Notes under the pieces: generated by a model
Database searches by the model: none
What the model was told of the DNA's origin: nothing
Seen by the model: only the letters and a program-made list of their open reading frames with translations
In this document: in pieces, positions 28,001-40,000 of the stretch
Position numbering within the stretch: position 1 is the first letter of the stretch
How the letters are laid out: each line of letters opens with the position of its first letter
Program-made: the position numbers and the translations under genes
DNA from: Cricetomys ansorgei
Lineage: Eukaryota > Chordata > Mammalia > Rodentia > Nesomyidae
Assembly: GCA_026225945.1 (NCBI GenBank)
Contig: JAMJFZ010000289.1
Span: forward strand, 2,224,001 to 2,288,000
Length of the DNA stretch: 64,000 nt
Reading direction: 5' to 3'

Positions 28001-31000
28001 CAAGCGAGGATTGCTGGAATGGCCCATTTCCTCCAGCCCTGAAGGAAAGGCCTGTGCACCCTAGGAAAGGTGCCTCCAGCACCAAGGCCTATGCTCAGAG
28101 CCTGGGCCATTCTGTCTGGGTAGAGGCCATGTTTCCTCAGACATGAATTTTATTGCCTCTGTTTCCTCCCTTATAAGTTGAAGATTATTATTATTATTAT
28201 TATTATTATTAGTACCTTTGTTTTAGTCAATCATGCAGATTAAACGAATTATTTTATATAATAGCATAATATCTAGCACAGAGCCACACTATTGGGAGAA
28301 TACCATGAATGCATTGCTTTCGTTTCTTTTTATACATAGGCAAACCTGTACAAAGGTGGGCTGCTGAAGTCTTTTTTTAATATAACATCTTCTTAAATTT
28401 TTGAGACTGTCATGTGTGCACATAGTGTATCAAAACGCTTCTCCCCAACTCCTCCAAGAGTCTCCTGCCACCTCCCCAACCCTTCCCAATCCCTTCCTGT
28501 CATGACCTTCCTTCTCTACCCTTTGTCTGTCTGTCATCCCTCTCTCTGTCTCTGTTTCTGTCTGTCTGTCTCTCATAACCCACCTGGTCCAATTTGTGCT
28601 GCCCAAATACTCCTGGGTGCGGGACAGTCCTGTGGAGCATGTTCCACCTACCAGAGGCCACACCCTTAAAGACACAGAAGCCATTGGCCGTCATGAGCCC
28701 CCAGCCACCACCACCGTGAAGGGTGGGATGCTTGTTCTTGTACAGGCAGCCACAGCTGCCGGGAGGTCTTATCACGGACATAAAAAAGAAATATTTATTA
28801 TGAACTATTTTGTTTTAGACAGAGGGAACAGAACAGAAGTCATTAAAAGCTTTTTCTTCCTGCCGACAGTCCATACACTTTAATTGGAATCCCTCCAGTT
28901 GCCATGTCAGACTGATTATGTCCTCTGTGCTCCTGTCCAGATTTCAGGGCTTAGTTTGTTTTAAATTTGTAAATCCTAAAGCCAGTATTTAGTAGTGCAA
29001 TTATCTACCTTTAGCTTAATTATAGTTAATTAGGAAGCATTTCAATGCATGCTGAATTTTTGGTATGAATGATTTTTTTTGTTTTCAGCTTGTGTTTATC
29101 TACAGAAAAGTTGAAAATACGGTAAATGTCTCGCATGGCCTTTTATAGCAATTCCAACTGATTCCTAATGCTTAGTTTATGCTAGAGTAAACACGTGCCA
29201 AAGAATGGGCATTCTCCATTCTGGAGAATGGGCAGGGTAGATGAATGAGCTGCCCAACACTGTACCCAGTGGTTGAGAGCACGGACTGCAAGCCAGACCA
29301 CCTGGAGCAGAGCCCTGGACTACCCCTTACTGGCCATGACACTGTTACCTGGGGCAGATTTCTGAATCTGCACGTGGTTTCTTCATATTAACTACCCTGA
29401 GAAAAGCAACTTCAGGAGAAATGGGATCATTTTGGCTCACAATTCAAGGGTACGGTCTGTAGTCACAGGTGATTCATGGCAGCAAGAGTTTGAGAAAGCA
29501 TGTAATCACTTTGCATATGTAGTCAGGAAGCAAAGAGAAATGAATGTTGGTGCTCAGCTTAGTTTCTCCTTTTCATTCAGTCTAGGACGCCATCTTGTCC
29601 TGCCACCTACACTTAGCATGGGTATTCCCACCTCTGTTAACCTAAGGTATAGAATCCTTAACAAGCTTGTGTAGTGGCTAACCTCATCTAGGTAATGTCT
29701 CACAGGAATGTCTTGAGGCTTGTCTCCAAGGTGATTCTAGATCCTGTCTAGTTTACAATCAATATTAATGTCAGGAATGTGGGGTGTTGCTGTGATGGAT
29801 CTGACCATGTTGTTTTATGAAAAGATTATAACATTTTAGAGCTTTGGATTTGAAAAGCTGGTAAAATCTTCAGGGAATATTTCCTCAGGGTCATCACACA
29901 GAAGCTGTGCTCCAGAGATGGCCAAGGCTGCATCTGAAGCTGGCGGCCGAAATTGGTAGTGTGTTTGTGTGTCAAATTGACAAGTGATCAGTTGTGCTGC
30001 TTGGTGTCCGTCAACTTGACATAAATTATAATCACCTGTGAAGAGGGAACCTCAGTTGAGGAATCTCCTCTCAGAATGGCCTGTGGTTATGTCTGCAGGG
30101 CATTTTCTTGGTTAGTAATTGATGTCGGAGAGCCCAGCCTACTGTGGGCAATGCCATTCCTAAATGAGTGGTCCTTGATTGATAAGAAAGGAAGCTGAGC
30201 AGACTATGAAAGGCAAACCAGTAAGCATTGTTCTTCCATGGTCCCTGCTTTAGTTTCTGGTGCCTACCTTTAGCTCTTGCCTTGTTTTCTCTTGGCTATG
30301 GACTATTCTTACCTGGAAATATAAGATGATATAAACTCTTTCCTCCCCAAGTTGCTTTTGGTATTTTATCACTGCAACAGAAAAGCTAACTATAATACTC
30401 TCCAAAATAAGGGTAAAAATAGTTTGCACTATGTACTTGTAGTGAGAAGTACACACATACACATGGCGTATCTAGTACCTTGTGTACACGTGCATGCATG
30501 TACATACTAACTCAGGGTATGATTGATGCCAAGACTCACTAGTGTCATCGAGAGCCAATTCCTTCTGCATAACCATGCACAATGTATACTGATCCCAAAG
30601 ATGTTCTTCATTATAACTCTAGAATGGCTGCCAGTCATAGTTAGGGCCTGTGCCACCTCTTTTATATGTGATGGGGGAGAGGTAAGAGTTGCTGTTCTCC
30701 GAATAGCACAAGATCCATCTTAACAACCAGCCCAGGTCACGTGCTTCCTCTAGCTAGGGACTGTGGCTATGAGAATCAATAATAGAGCTGATTGGAGTTA
30801 CTCAATTGCCATCTTTTGAAGTTACTAACCTTTCTTTACATAGCAAGTTGCTACAGACCTCGATAAACATTTGTTTATTGATAGGCATTTATGTATTTCA
30901 GTTCCTGTGAATGGGAATTTGGAACATATCTTCTGGGTGGTCATTTTTTAGAGCCTCCTGTACAGTTCCTGACAGACTTCCAGGAACAGCCACAGTCAAT

Positions 31001-34000
31001 CACTGGAAGGTTGGACTATGGGTGGCCATGACTTCTACTTCCAAGGTGATTTCCTTGAATGAATGTAGGCAAGAGAGCCTCCTTCCTCCTTGTGGCACAT
31101 ATGAGTGTTCCTTTGCCATGGCAGCAGGCTTCCCACAGGACCAGTGATCCGAGAGAACCAGAAAGCAGCAAGCCTTCGTGTCTTTTGTAACCCAGCTGTG
31201 AAGTTATAGTCTTTCACTTCCTTTCTTAGAATCAAGTCAGCAAGTCTAGTCCATCAAGAATATCGAGATTTTTCTGTGCATATTTTAAAACCACCATCCA
31301 AAACACAGGAAAGGGGCAGGGGAGGGAGGGGAGAAAGATTAAAGGTGAGGCTGATGGAGATGAACAATGGGACGCAGCTGAGAGGGTTTGATCCCTAGAG
31401 GAGCTAGGTATGCTAACGAAAGTGTATCATTGTTACCCAGGATAAGATGAGGATGGATATTAGACAAATGGCACCCACCCATCTTAATAAAATAGTGTCT
31501 AAGTGGAAAGTGCTATTATCATTTTTTTTTTTTAGTTTAGAAAACATTTTTTTCCTTAGGTAGAACATAAGGGTATCACATGACATACCAAAGTAAAAGG
31601 TAGATTGGAAGCCAGTAACCTGCTCTCTGATGGCAAGTGTGGCTCCAGCTGTGTGATTCTGAGAACCCATGGCGAGTTTGCCTCTTCTCCATTCGTCTTT
31701 GTGTGAACTTTCTCTGGATGAAACCTACAGTGCAGAAATGACTATCTCTGGCTAGAATGAAAGCTCAAACCTCCATTTTAATTTTATTAAAGAAAACAGA
31801 AAGAAAGGTAAAAGCCACTGCTATTGAGAATTTTGGTTTTGATTTTTTTTTTTTTATGTTGAAAAATACAGACCCAAGTGATATTAACTCTGCAGCCTTG
31901 GCCCATTTGGGGGCATGATTTAGGCACAGAAGCAGGCGGGCTCATTCTGCAGCACATGAAGACTCTTCTCTTGAGTAATGACTCGAAGGGTTCCACCCAA
32001 GAAGGGACAAAGCGTGCAACAGGAATTGCTCCTGTCACTTGAAGGAGTTTTGATCGCTTTTGTAGCTCTTGGGTTCATGGCTACAGACCTTTCCATTTGA
32101 GTAAAACAAATCGGTTTCAAGTTTCCTGATGGTCTTCATTATTTCTTTAGGATCAAGGAGGTTTGGGCATCGCTATCAGTGAGGAAGACACTCTCAATGG
32201 TGTCGTCATCAAGAGTCTAACTGAGCACGGGGGCGCAGCCAAGGTGACACTGCCTTTCTCACTGGTGGAAGGGGCAATTACTCTGAAAAGGTTACTCAGA
32301 CCTTCTACATTTTCCCTTAGGATGGGCGGCTCAAAGCTGGAGATCAGATCTTGGCCGTAGATGATGAAGTCGTTGCTGGGTACCCTGTTGAAAAGGTATT
32401 TTTGCAATAACTGTAGCGGTGATGCCAACCCATCCTTTGGCCTGGCTCAGGTGGGGGCACGGGAGTCAGAACTGGGTAGATATATGAAATAGATCATTGT
32501 TCACAAAACAGGGCTTTTCCCAAGATCTCCCAATTTTTGTTTTCCATTTTTCAGCCACGGTAATATTGTGATTCTGCCTGGTAAATTATTCGGTACTCAC
32601 TGGTTATTTTCAATAAACGTTGCTTCTGTTTTCTTTTGAGAAACCTGGAACTACTGAACAGTAGGTCGAGGAAGCACATATTTTACTTGTGAATCTTTAT
32701 CCTTGGGTAGCTGTTATATATACTGCTACTGAGTAGATTTGAAGATGCAGCCATTACACGTCTGACATTTGTTGGCACTGAACAGTTCTTTGTATCTGGA
32801 GTCTCAGTGATGCTGTTTGTCTAGAAGTGCCAGGAAAGAGGCATTGCTTTTCTTGGGTTTGATATCCTCACCTCCCTTCTAGGATATAATCCACTTCTCT
32901 ATTGGCTAGCAAGAAGCTTAAAGCTATTTTAAAATCGTTCGGTTGCAATAAATGTATAGCTTGGATCTTTTAACCCATAAATCTGATTTTATTTTGCATT
33001 TGCCTTGAATTTACTATTGCTTAGTTTGCTGCTCTGGTTTTTTGTTGTTGTTGTTGTTGTTCTGTTGTTCGTTTTGTTTTCAAGACAAGGTTTCTCTGTT
33101 GTAACTCTGGCTGTCCTGGAACTCACTCTGTAGACCAGGCTGGCCTTGAACTCAGAGATCCACCTGCCTCTGCCTCCTGAGTGCTGGGATTGCAGGTGTG
33201 AGCCACCACTACCCAGCTGCTGCCCTGCTTTTAATGTGATCTCATCAGCATGTTCCTTTCTCATTAGAAATGTTTGTGGAAACTGCTTCAGATCCCTTAC
33301 CAAATCAGGAAGTGGAAAAAATGCTTTCAGTGTCATGTAGCATTGTAGAGATCCAGGAAAATGGACAGGAGTGATAAGAAATGTAACAAGTTGAAAGCCA
33401 CTCCCCAGTATAGTAACATAAGGAAAAGTCTAGAAGGAGAGTAGAGATAAACCACAGCTGAAATCTCATTTGTCTCTTTTATTTTGATAACAGATGAGTT
33501 AGAGCCCAGCAACACTGGGTCTGGGGAGTTAGCTCAGCCAATAGAGTGCCTAAGAATCTGAGTCTGAGGAGCTGGAATGGGGGTTCCGTGCTTAAGAGTG
33601 CTCCAGAGGACCTAATTCTGTTCCCAACACCCACATCCAGCAGCTCACGACTGCAATTCCAGTTCTAAGGGCTCACACAGCCTCTTCTGAACCCCACAAA
33701 CACCCCCCGCACATGTGGCACAAGGCATGTGCACACAAACACACAAATGCTCGCACACAAACGTATACACACACACAGACACGCATATAAATAAACAAAC
33801 AAATCTTTAAACATAAGTAAAGAACTGGAGTTGGTCAGATCCCATGTTAAAATGAGGAGAAAGAGAGATAAAAAGCTGACATGGTGGTGTGCCAGCTTTT
33901 ATAATCCGTGATGAGGAAGCAGGAGCAGGAAAATATCTGGGGCTCACTGGTCATCCGGTCTGGACTGGTTAGTGCACATCAAGAAGCCAGTGAGAGACCC

Positions 34001-37000
34001 TAGCTGAAAAACAGAACAGAACAAAACAGCCACAAACCAAGATGGACAACCTGTAAGGTAAAGCACCTCAGGTTGTCTTCTGGCCTTTATGCACACATGT
34101 CTAAGCACACACAAACAGGAACATGTGTACACATGCCTACACTTAAATACACGAAAGCGATTCCAGCAATTCTGGTGACTTTCATTTGTGTCTGTTTACT
34201 CATTTGTCTTTGTATTTTGTTCTCCTTCACATCAATCTCTGGCCAGTTTATCAGCCTTCTGAAGACAGCAAAGACAACTGTAAAACTGACCGTTAGATCT
34301 GAGAACTCAGGTTGCCAGGCCGTCTCTTCACCAGCTGCTGCAAGCAATGGAGAAAAGAAAGACAGCTCCCAGTCTCCTGCAGTCCCAGCTCTGGACCTGG
34401 AACCCATCCCAAGTAAGGACTGGCTCCAAAATTCCTGCACACAGGAGAGGGTCTTCCTTCAGAGCAGGCCTGCCCACAGAGCACTGTGGGAAGGGTATTA
34501 AATTCTTTGGTGACTGGATGGTTTAAAGAAGGCATAACTAAGGAAAGTGTGGTCCTGGGCAGTAGACCTGTGTGTATAGGTTACTGAACTAAGATACCTT
34601 CAGAAGACAATGCCTGTGCCTGCTTCAGCCTATTCCTCTCTGAACCAAGGGAGTGGCCTTTGCTCTCAGTTTCGTGCTGAGGAGCCATGCAATTATGGGT
34701 ATCTAAGTAAAGAATCAGTGACTGCTGCTGGTGGGAATAGGAAAGGACCTTTTAGCCTCAGTTTCCTGGGTTAGGAAGTGAGTACATCCTGTTTCACAAC
34801 GCGGGTCAGTACTGGCTGCCATTCCATGAATCTTAAAGAGCTGGCCATTGCCGTGTACACGAGAGATCCGAGTTGGGAGCTTGGGTACAGAAAGCTCATG
34901 TCAGGTGAGATAACAATGGGGGGATTTTCTTGTATCCTTAAACTGACAAATTAGTATATGGAGCCAATGATTACTTGACTTACTTTATAGAGAAAGAATA
35001 CTTGTGGCTAATAAAATAATAAATAACTCCAAACTCTCTAAAGCATCATTTAAAAATGATTTAACTATTACCTTTTCTGCAGAAGATGGGGAAGGGAGAC
35101 ACTCCTTCTCAGTCTACAATCAAACTGAAATATTTAGTTCACTTGACAGTCTGTAAAGGAAAAACAGGCTGAAAGCATTTGTAATCCACTTATTCAAAAA
35201 GTCTTAAAGTAAAACATTCCTGATAACAGTAACCCTGTGTATAGAAGGACTGGAAAATTCACTGAAGTAGCCGCTAATACTTTAATGAAGCTTTTCTCAT
35301 TTGGATCCTAAATAGCGTTGTGTATAAAATATGAAATGTTCAGTGAAAACTTAGCTTTTACCACTTCTGGAGTAAGAGCATAGTCTATTCTGATGTCCTC
35401 AAAAGGGAACATCTCATCTGCAGTATACAACCCTCCACAAGAGCTCTCTGAAATCTGCTCTTGCCTGTGTCATAAAACATATGTGACTGTGCACACTCAG
35501 AAAACAAGCCCTGGGATTGTTTTCTTTGTTTTCCACACTATATTCTTATCTCTCCAACTCAGAAAGGTATGTCTCAGGATTTAATGACAAAAGTATAAAA
35601 ATACCAACTGAGACTCAGGGAGAAAGACTGGAAATGAATAATGTGAATGTTTTGCATATATTTATATCTGTGTAAATATGCTCAGAATTGCTTACATAAG
35701 AAGAGATACTTGAGGATACAAAGGAAAAGAAAATAAAACCCATCAGACTGTGGTGCAGCACCATGACCAGAATTAATGTTGAGCTTCGATCCCCTGAGTG
35801 CTTGCCAGCTGTGTGGGCCAGCTCAGCTCGCAGTGCGACAGATGCTTCTTCCGTAAGCAGCGTATTTGGCTCTGGTCAAGTGTAGGTTATTAAATCCAAA
35901 CCAGAGGCTTAACCCAACTCTCAGTTTGTTTTCTTTCATGTTCTGTCCGTTTTACCTCCAGCAACTTAAGAAATACAACAGAACATAAAAAATTAGCAAG
36001 TAACTTTATGCCTAGCTCCCAATTTAATGGTGATGAATTAGTCATACTACTTTGAGATTTTAAATACCAAATAACTAAAATATTCAAGACATATTTGAAG
36101 TCGCTTTTCCCTACTCTACTTCCTGTCTCCATTTTCAAAGACAGCCTGTGTGCTGAATTTGGCACGTGTTCTTTCTAAAAAGTTTTTATTTGTTGCTAAT
36201 TCATCCTAAACTCATTTTTAGGCACAAGCAGGTCATCGACACCAGCTGTCTTTGCCTCTGATCCTGCCACCTGCCCCATCATCCCTGGCTGCGAAACAAC
36301 CATTGAGATTTCCAAAGGACAAACAGGGCTGGGCCTGAGTATTGTCGGGGGGTCAGACACACTGCTGGTAAGTACCTTACCTGGAGGAGCCCCACCACGG
36401 GAGCCCTCGGGTGGTCCATGAGACCACAAGGAGATTTCTGTCGCTTTTGCTAAATGTGATGTAAAGGCGGAGGAAAATCTATCATTGATAACAAAGACTG
36501 GGATTATGACTTTGACTAAACCAAGATTCACTTCAAAAGACCCTCTTGCTCTTATGATTTCAGAGTGTTTATATCACCTCACTAGTCCTTGGTATTGCTT
36601 GACTTCCTTTCTACTTATCTGGATTGTCTCAGGCCATATTGAGAAGAGTATGAAGCGCTTTATATCCATATTTTTACATGTCAAAAATATTTTTGAAGTC
36701 ATTTCATTTACAGATAGGAATGGTGCTATATTTCTTTTATATGTGTGTACGCTTTATACATTTTATGAGTTATATCTTCAAATTCTTCTACCACTAGAAA
36801 AAAATGTATGTACTTCTTTGAGCCTTTCAACAAAAATTACATCATTAGGTGTTTCCTTGAGTTATGGTGCGTGACTCACATATGGACCCAGCAAGTGTAT
36901 GCCCTTTCAGTCTGTCAGAGTACAGGGTTTTTGGGTCGCTGTCTTCTCAGCATTCCTAGGGAGAATGGGTAACACATGGGTATGTTATGTTTGGGCCCTA

Positions 37001-40000
37001 GGGTGCTATTATTATCCATGAAGTTTATGAAGAGGGGGCAGCATGCAAAGACGGCAGACTGTGGGCTGGAGACCAGATTTTAGAGGTACAAATGCTTACT
37101 TTTAGCCTGGAGTCAAAAGCAAAGGCCATGGGCGATGGGCTTCCGCTTCCCCCTTTCTCTCCCTTCTTCCTCCCTCCTCCTTTCCTTCCTCACTCACCCC
37201 TCAGCTCCTCAGCATCAGCATCCTCTCTCTGTGCAGGTGAATGGAATTGACTTGAGAAAGGCTACGCATGATGAAGCAATCAATGTCCTGAGACAGACAC
37301 CACAACGAGTGCGCCTGACGCTCTACCGAGACGAAGCCCCATACAAAGAGGAGGATGTGTGTGACACCTTCACCATTGAGCTGCAGAAGAGGCCCGGAAA
37401 AGGCCTTGGATTGAGTATTGTTGGCAAAAGGTGCGTCATAGAGAACAACCCAAAGCCCTTTGGAAATGGATTGTAGCCTTAATTGAATGTATCAATGTCT
37501 TATGTTCTGTCATTAAAAGAAGCATAAGAAGACACGGTAGACAATGTAAGTCAGTGTGTTGGAGGCTGTGTAGTCTTCAGCAAAACGCCGTTTGATATGA
37601 AGTGTGTGCTGTGTGACATATACATTACATCTTGAGGGCAGTTAAATAATTCTTAACCTCAGAAAATTCATCCTCCATGGCTGGAGAAATGGCTCATCGG
37701 TTCAGAGCACTTGCTGCTCTTTGAAGGGACCTGGGTTCATTTCCCAGCACCCAAACAAACTAGGTCACCCACAACTGTCTGTAACTACAACTTCAGGGGA
37801 TGTGACACCCTCTGGTCCCCTCCTCTAATGGTCACACATAAGTGGCACACAGACGCACAAACACTAAAAATAGCCGCACATAACTGAGAAATTAAAATTG
37901 TTTTAAAAATTCATGCTTTGATGAATAAGACTCTAATTCTTGTAGCAAGCGCATTTCTTGAGGTGACGGAGGCACATTGTGGGAGCCCAGAGAGAGAAAT
38001 ATGAAGGAGCCAGCTGCGTTCCATGTTTAAGAACATGGACTGGTGTAAGGTTTCAAGAAAGGATGTATCTAAACTGAGCCTTAAAATGACCAATGATAGC
38101 TGTTCTGTTAAAGGAGACAGTGGGTAGATAGTCTAAGGATCAGGGTCACCATGAAAGGCATGGGCCACCAGCAGAGTACTGAAAACATAAAGCAGAGTGT
38201 TGGGGCAGATTAGTGAGAACACTTAATTCACTCGATTAGTGTGTACCTAAATACTGAAACACATACATAGTATTTAAAGAATGCTAGTATGTAATTTATA
38301 TTAACCAATGCTTATAATTAACCAGTGTTTGTAAGGAAATCATATTAACCAACAGTGAGTTCCATAAGCATATCTTCCTTGTGTGTTGAAAGAGCATCAG
38401 CATCAGAATCAATCAAATAGCTAAGCAAGCTAAGCAAGTTCTGAGGGAGAACTGAGAGCAGCAAATGTGTAGTCTGCAGTAGCCCTGAGTTGCCGTCAGC
38501 TGTCTTGAGTCCTCATAAACCAGAGTTTCCAAGCAGCCTTCTCTGAATTGTGCTTCCCTGATCTGCAGCCACACTTCTTTATTAGAATTAAATTTATTTG
38601 CCAGGTTGTTTGTTGGGTTTTTTTCTTCAAAGAAAATCAAAGACGTACCTCTTTTTAATACACAGAGAAGGTGTAATGTACTCCCTGACTCTCAGTGGGA
38701 ATATGCCAGGGAAAAGTAGGCTGTTTTGGGGATGCAGAACCAGTAGTCTTAGTTCTTGCAAAATCACTTCGGGTGCAAGGCTGCTACGATCTGTGAGATC
38801 ACCAGAACACTATAAAAACTGACAGTAATAAATCCTAACCATTGACCTTAGGAAGAACCTTCAAGGACCACCTAATCCTAACACCCTATTTAAAAATGAG
38901 AAAGTACATAGTTAGTAATAGGAGTGATGGTATATTTGAGGTCCTCTCATGCAATTTTTGAGATACAATCCTATTTTACAGTTACCGTTGTATCTTAATA
39001 GAAAATTTCAGGGATTTGTTTCCAATTTTGTGAAATAATGGGAATAAGATTGGTGTTTTTTTCATTTTGGATAGATTTATTGTATGCAAAAGTTAACTGT
39101 AATGACCTCAGAAGCATCATAGTACTGGTGGTTAAATTGTAAGTAACATAGTTAGAGTTTGTGGTACAAATATATCACTTGTTCGCAATAATGATAATGA
39201 TGTTGGTGAAAATGTAAGCATGCTCACGTGGCTACAGGATGTGTCCATGGAAACCTCAGTGTGGTTTGGTAAGAGCCATGCACTTAGTACCCAGCCACTG
39301 ACTCCTCGGTGCCGGCTGCCCTCCTCTAGGTGTGTGGCCTGTAAAATAAGAATTGTAGTACCTAGTTATTCAGAGCACACAACTTAGGAAGACTAGGTAT
39401 GCCCCGAGAGATACTTTCAATCTATAAAATACACTTTTAAGACACGAGCCGCTGTTATTTCTCACGTTCTGGCAAAGGAGCCTTACAGCATTACTCCAAA
39501 CCAAACAACAGTTTTGAAAACAGACAAATTTCTCACTTAGCATCATTAACTTTTGATTAAATAAGCATTGAACTTCAGCTGAGAATCAGTCATAACACAG
39601 AAACCCACTGTTGCTTGCAGGAACGACACTGGAGTCTTCGTGTCAGACATCGTCAAAGGTGGCATTGCAGATACTGATGGGAGACTGATGCAGGGGGACC
39701 AGATTTTAATGGTGAATGGAGAAGATGTCCGTAATGCCACCCAGGAAGCAGTTGCTGCCCTGTTAAAGGTGAAAATCAAGTGACAAACATAATTTCATAT
39801 AGTAATTATCTGTGTTAATAGTCACAGTTGTATGATACCATATTTCCAAACAGTAAGTTTATGATCATTTATTATGTTGATGTGTATTTGCTTAATAATT
39901 TTGTTAGAAGGAATTATGACACGAATACCTAGTAGAATAGCAAATTTTTAAAGTGCATATTAAAAGAAGAATACACATTCAGACCACAGAAGTCTTAACA

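Larger units (their letters stand above)
27362..32150 (+). other. Mpdz: 4.8-kb intron inside PDZ9
   Basis: Contains two MIR copies, a (TTA)n tract and a MaLR-like LTR. A pyrimidine-rich stretch with several tctg units lies at 28500-28575. No coding sequence was recognised. Confidence 0.6.
32396..34246 (+). other. Mpdz: Intron late in PDZ9
   Basis: Mostly SINE-derived in its second half: a B1 at 33.1 kb, then two tRNA-type SINEs in tandem. Non-repetitive before 33000. Confidence 0.6.

Noticed and set aside
32244..32320. Mirtron
   Set aside because: The size is suitable, but I see no extended hairpin pairing the two ends of the intron.
32163..32360. Open frame running through the 77-nt intron
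   Set aside because: It joins exon 11 to exon 12 in a wrong frame; the spliced reading is clearly the PDZ9 sequence.
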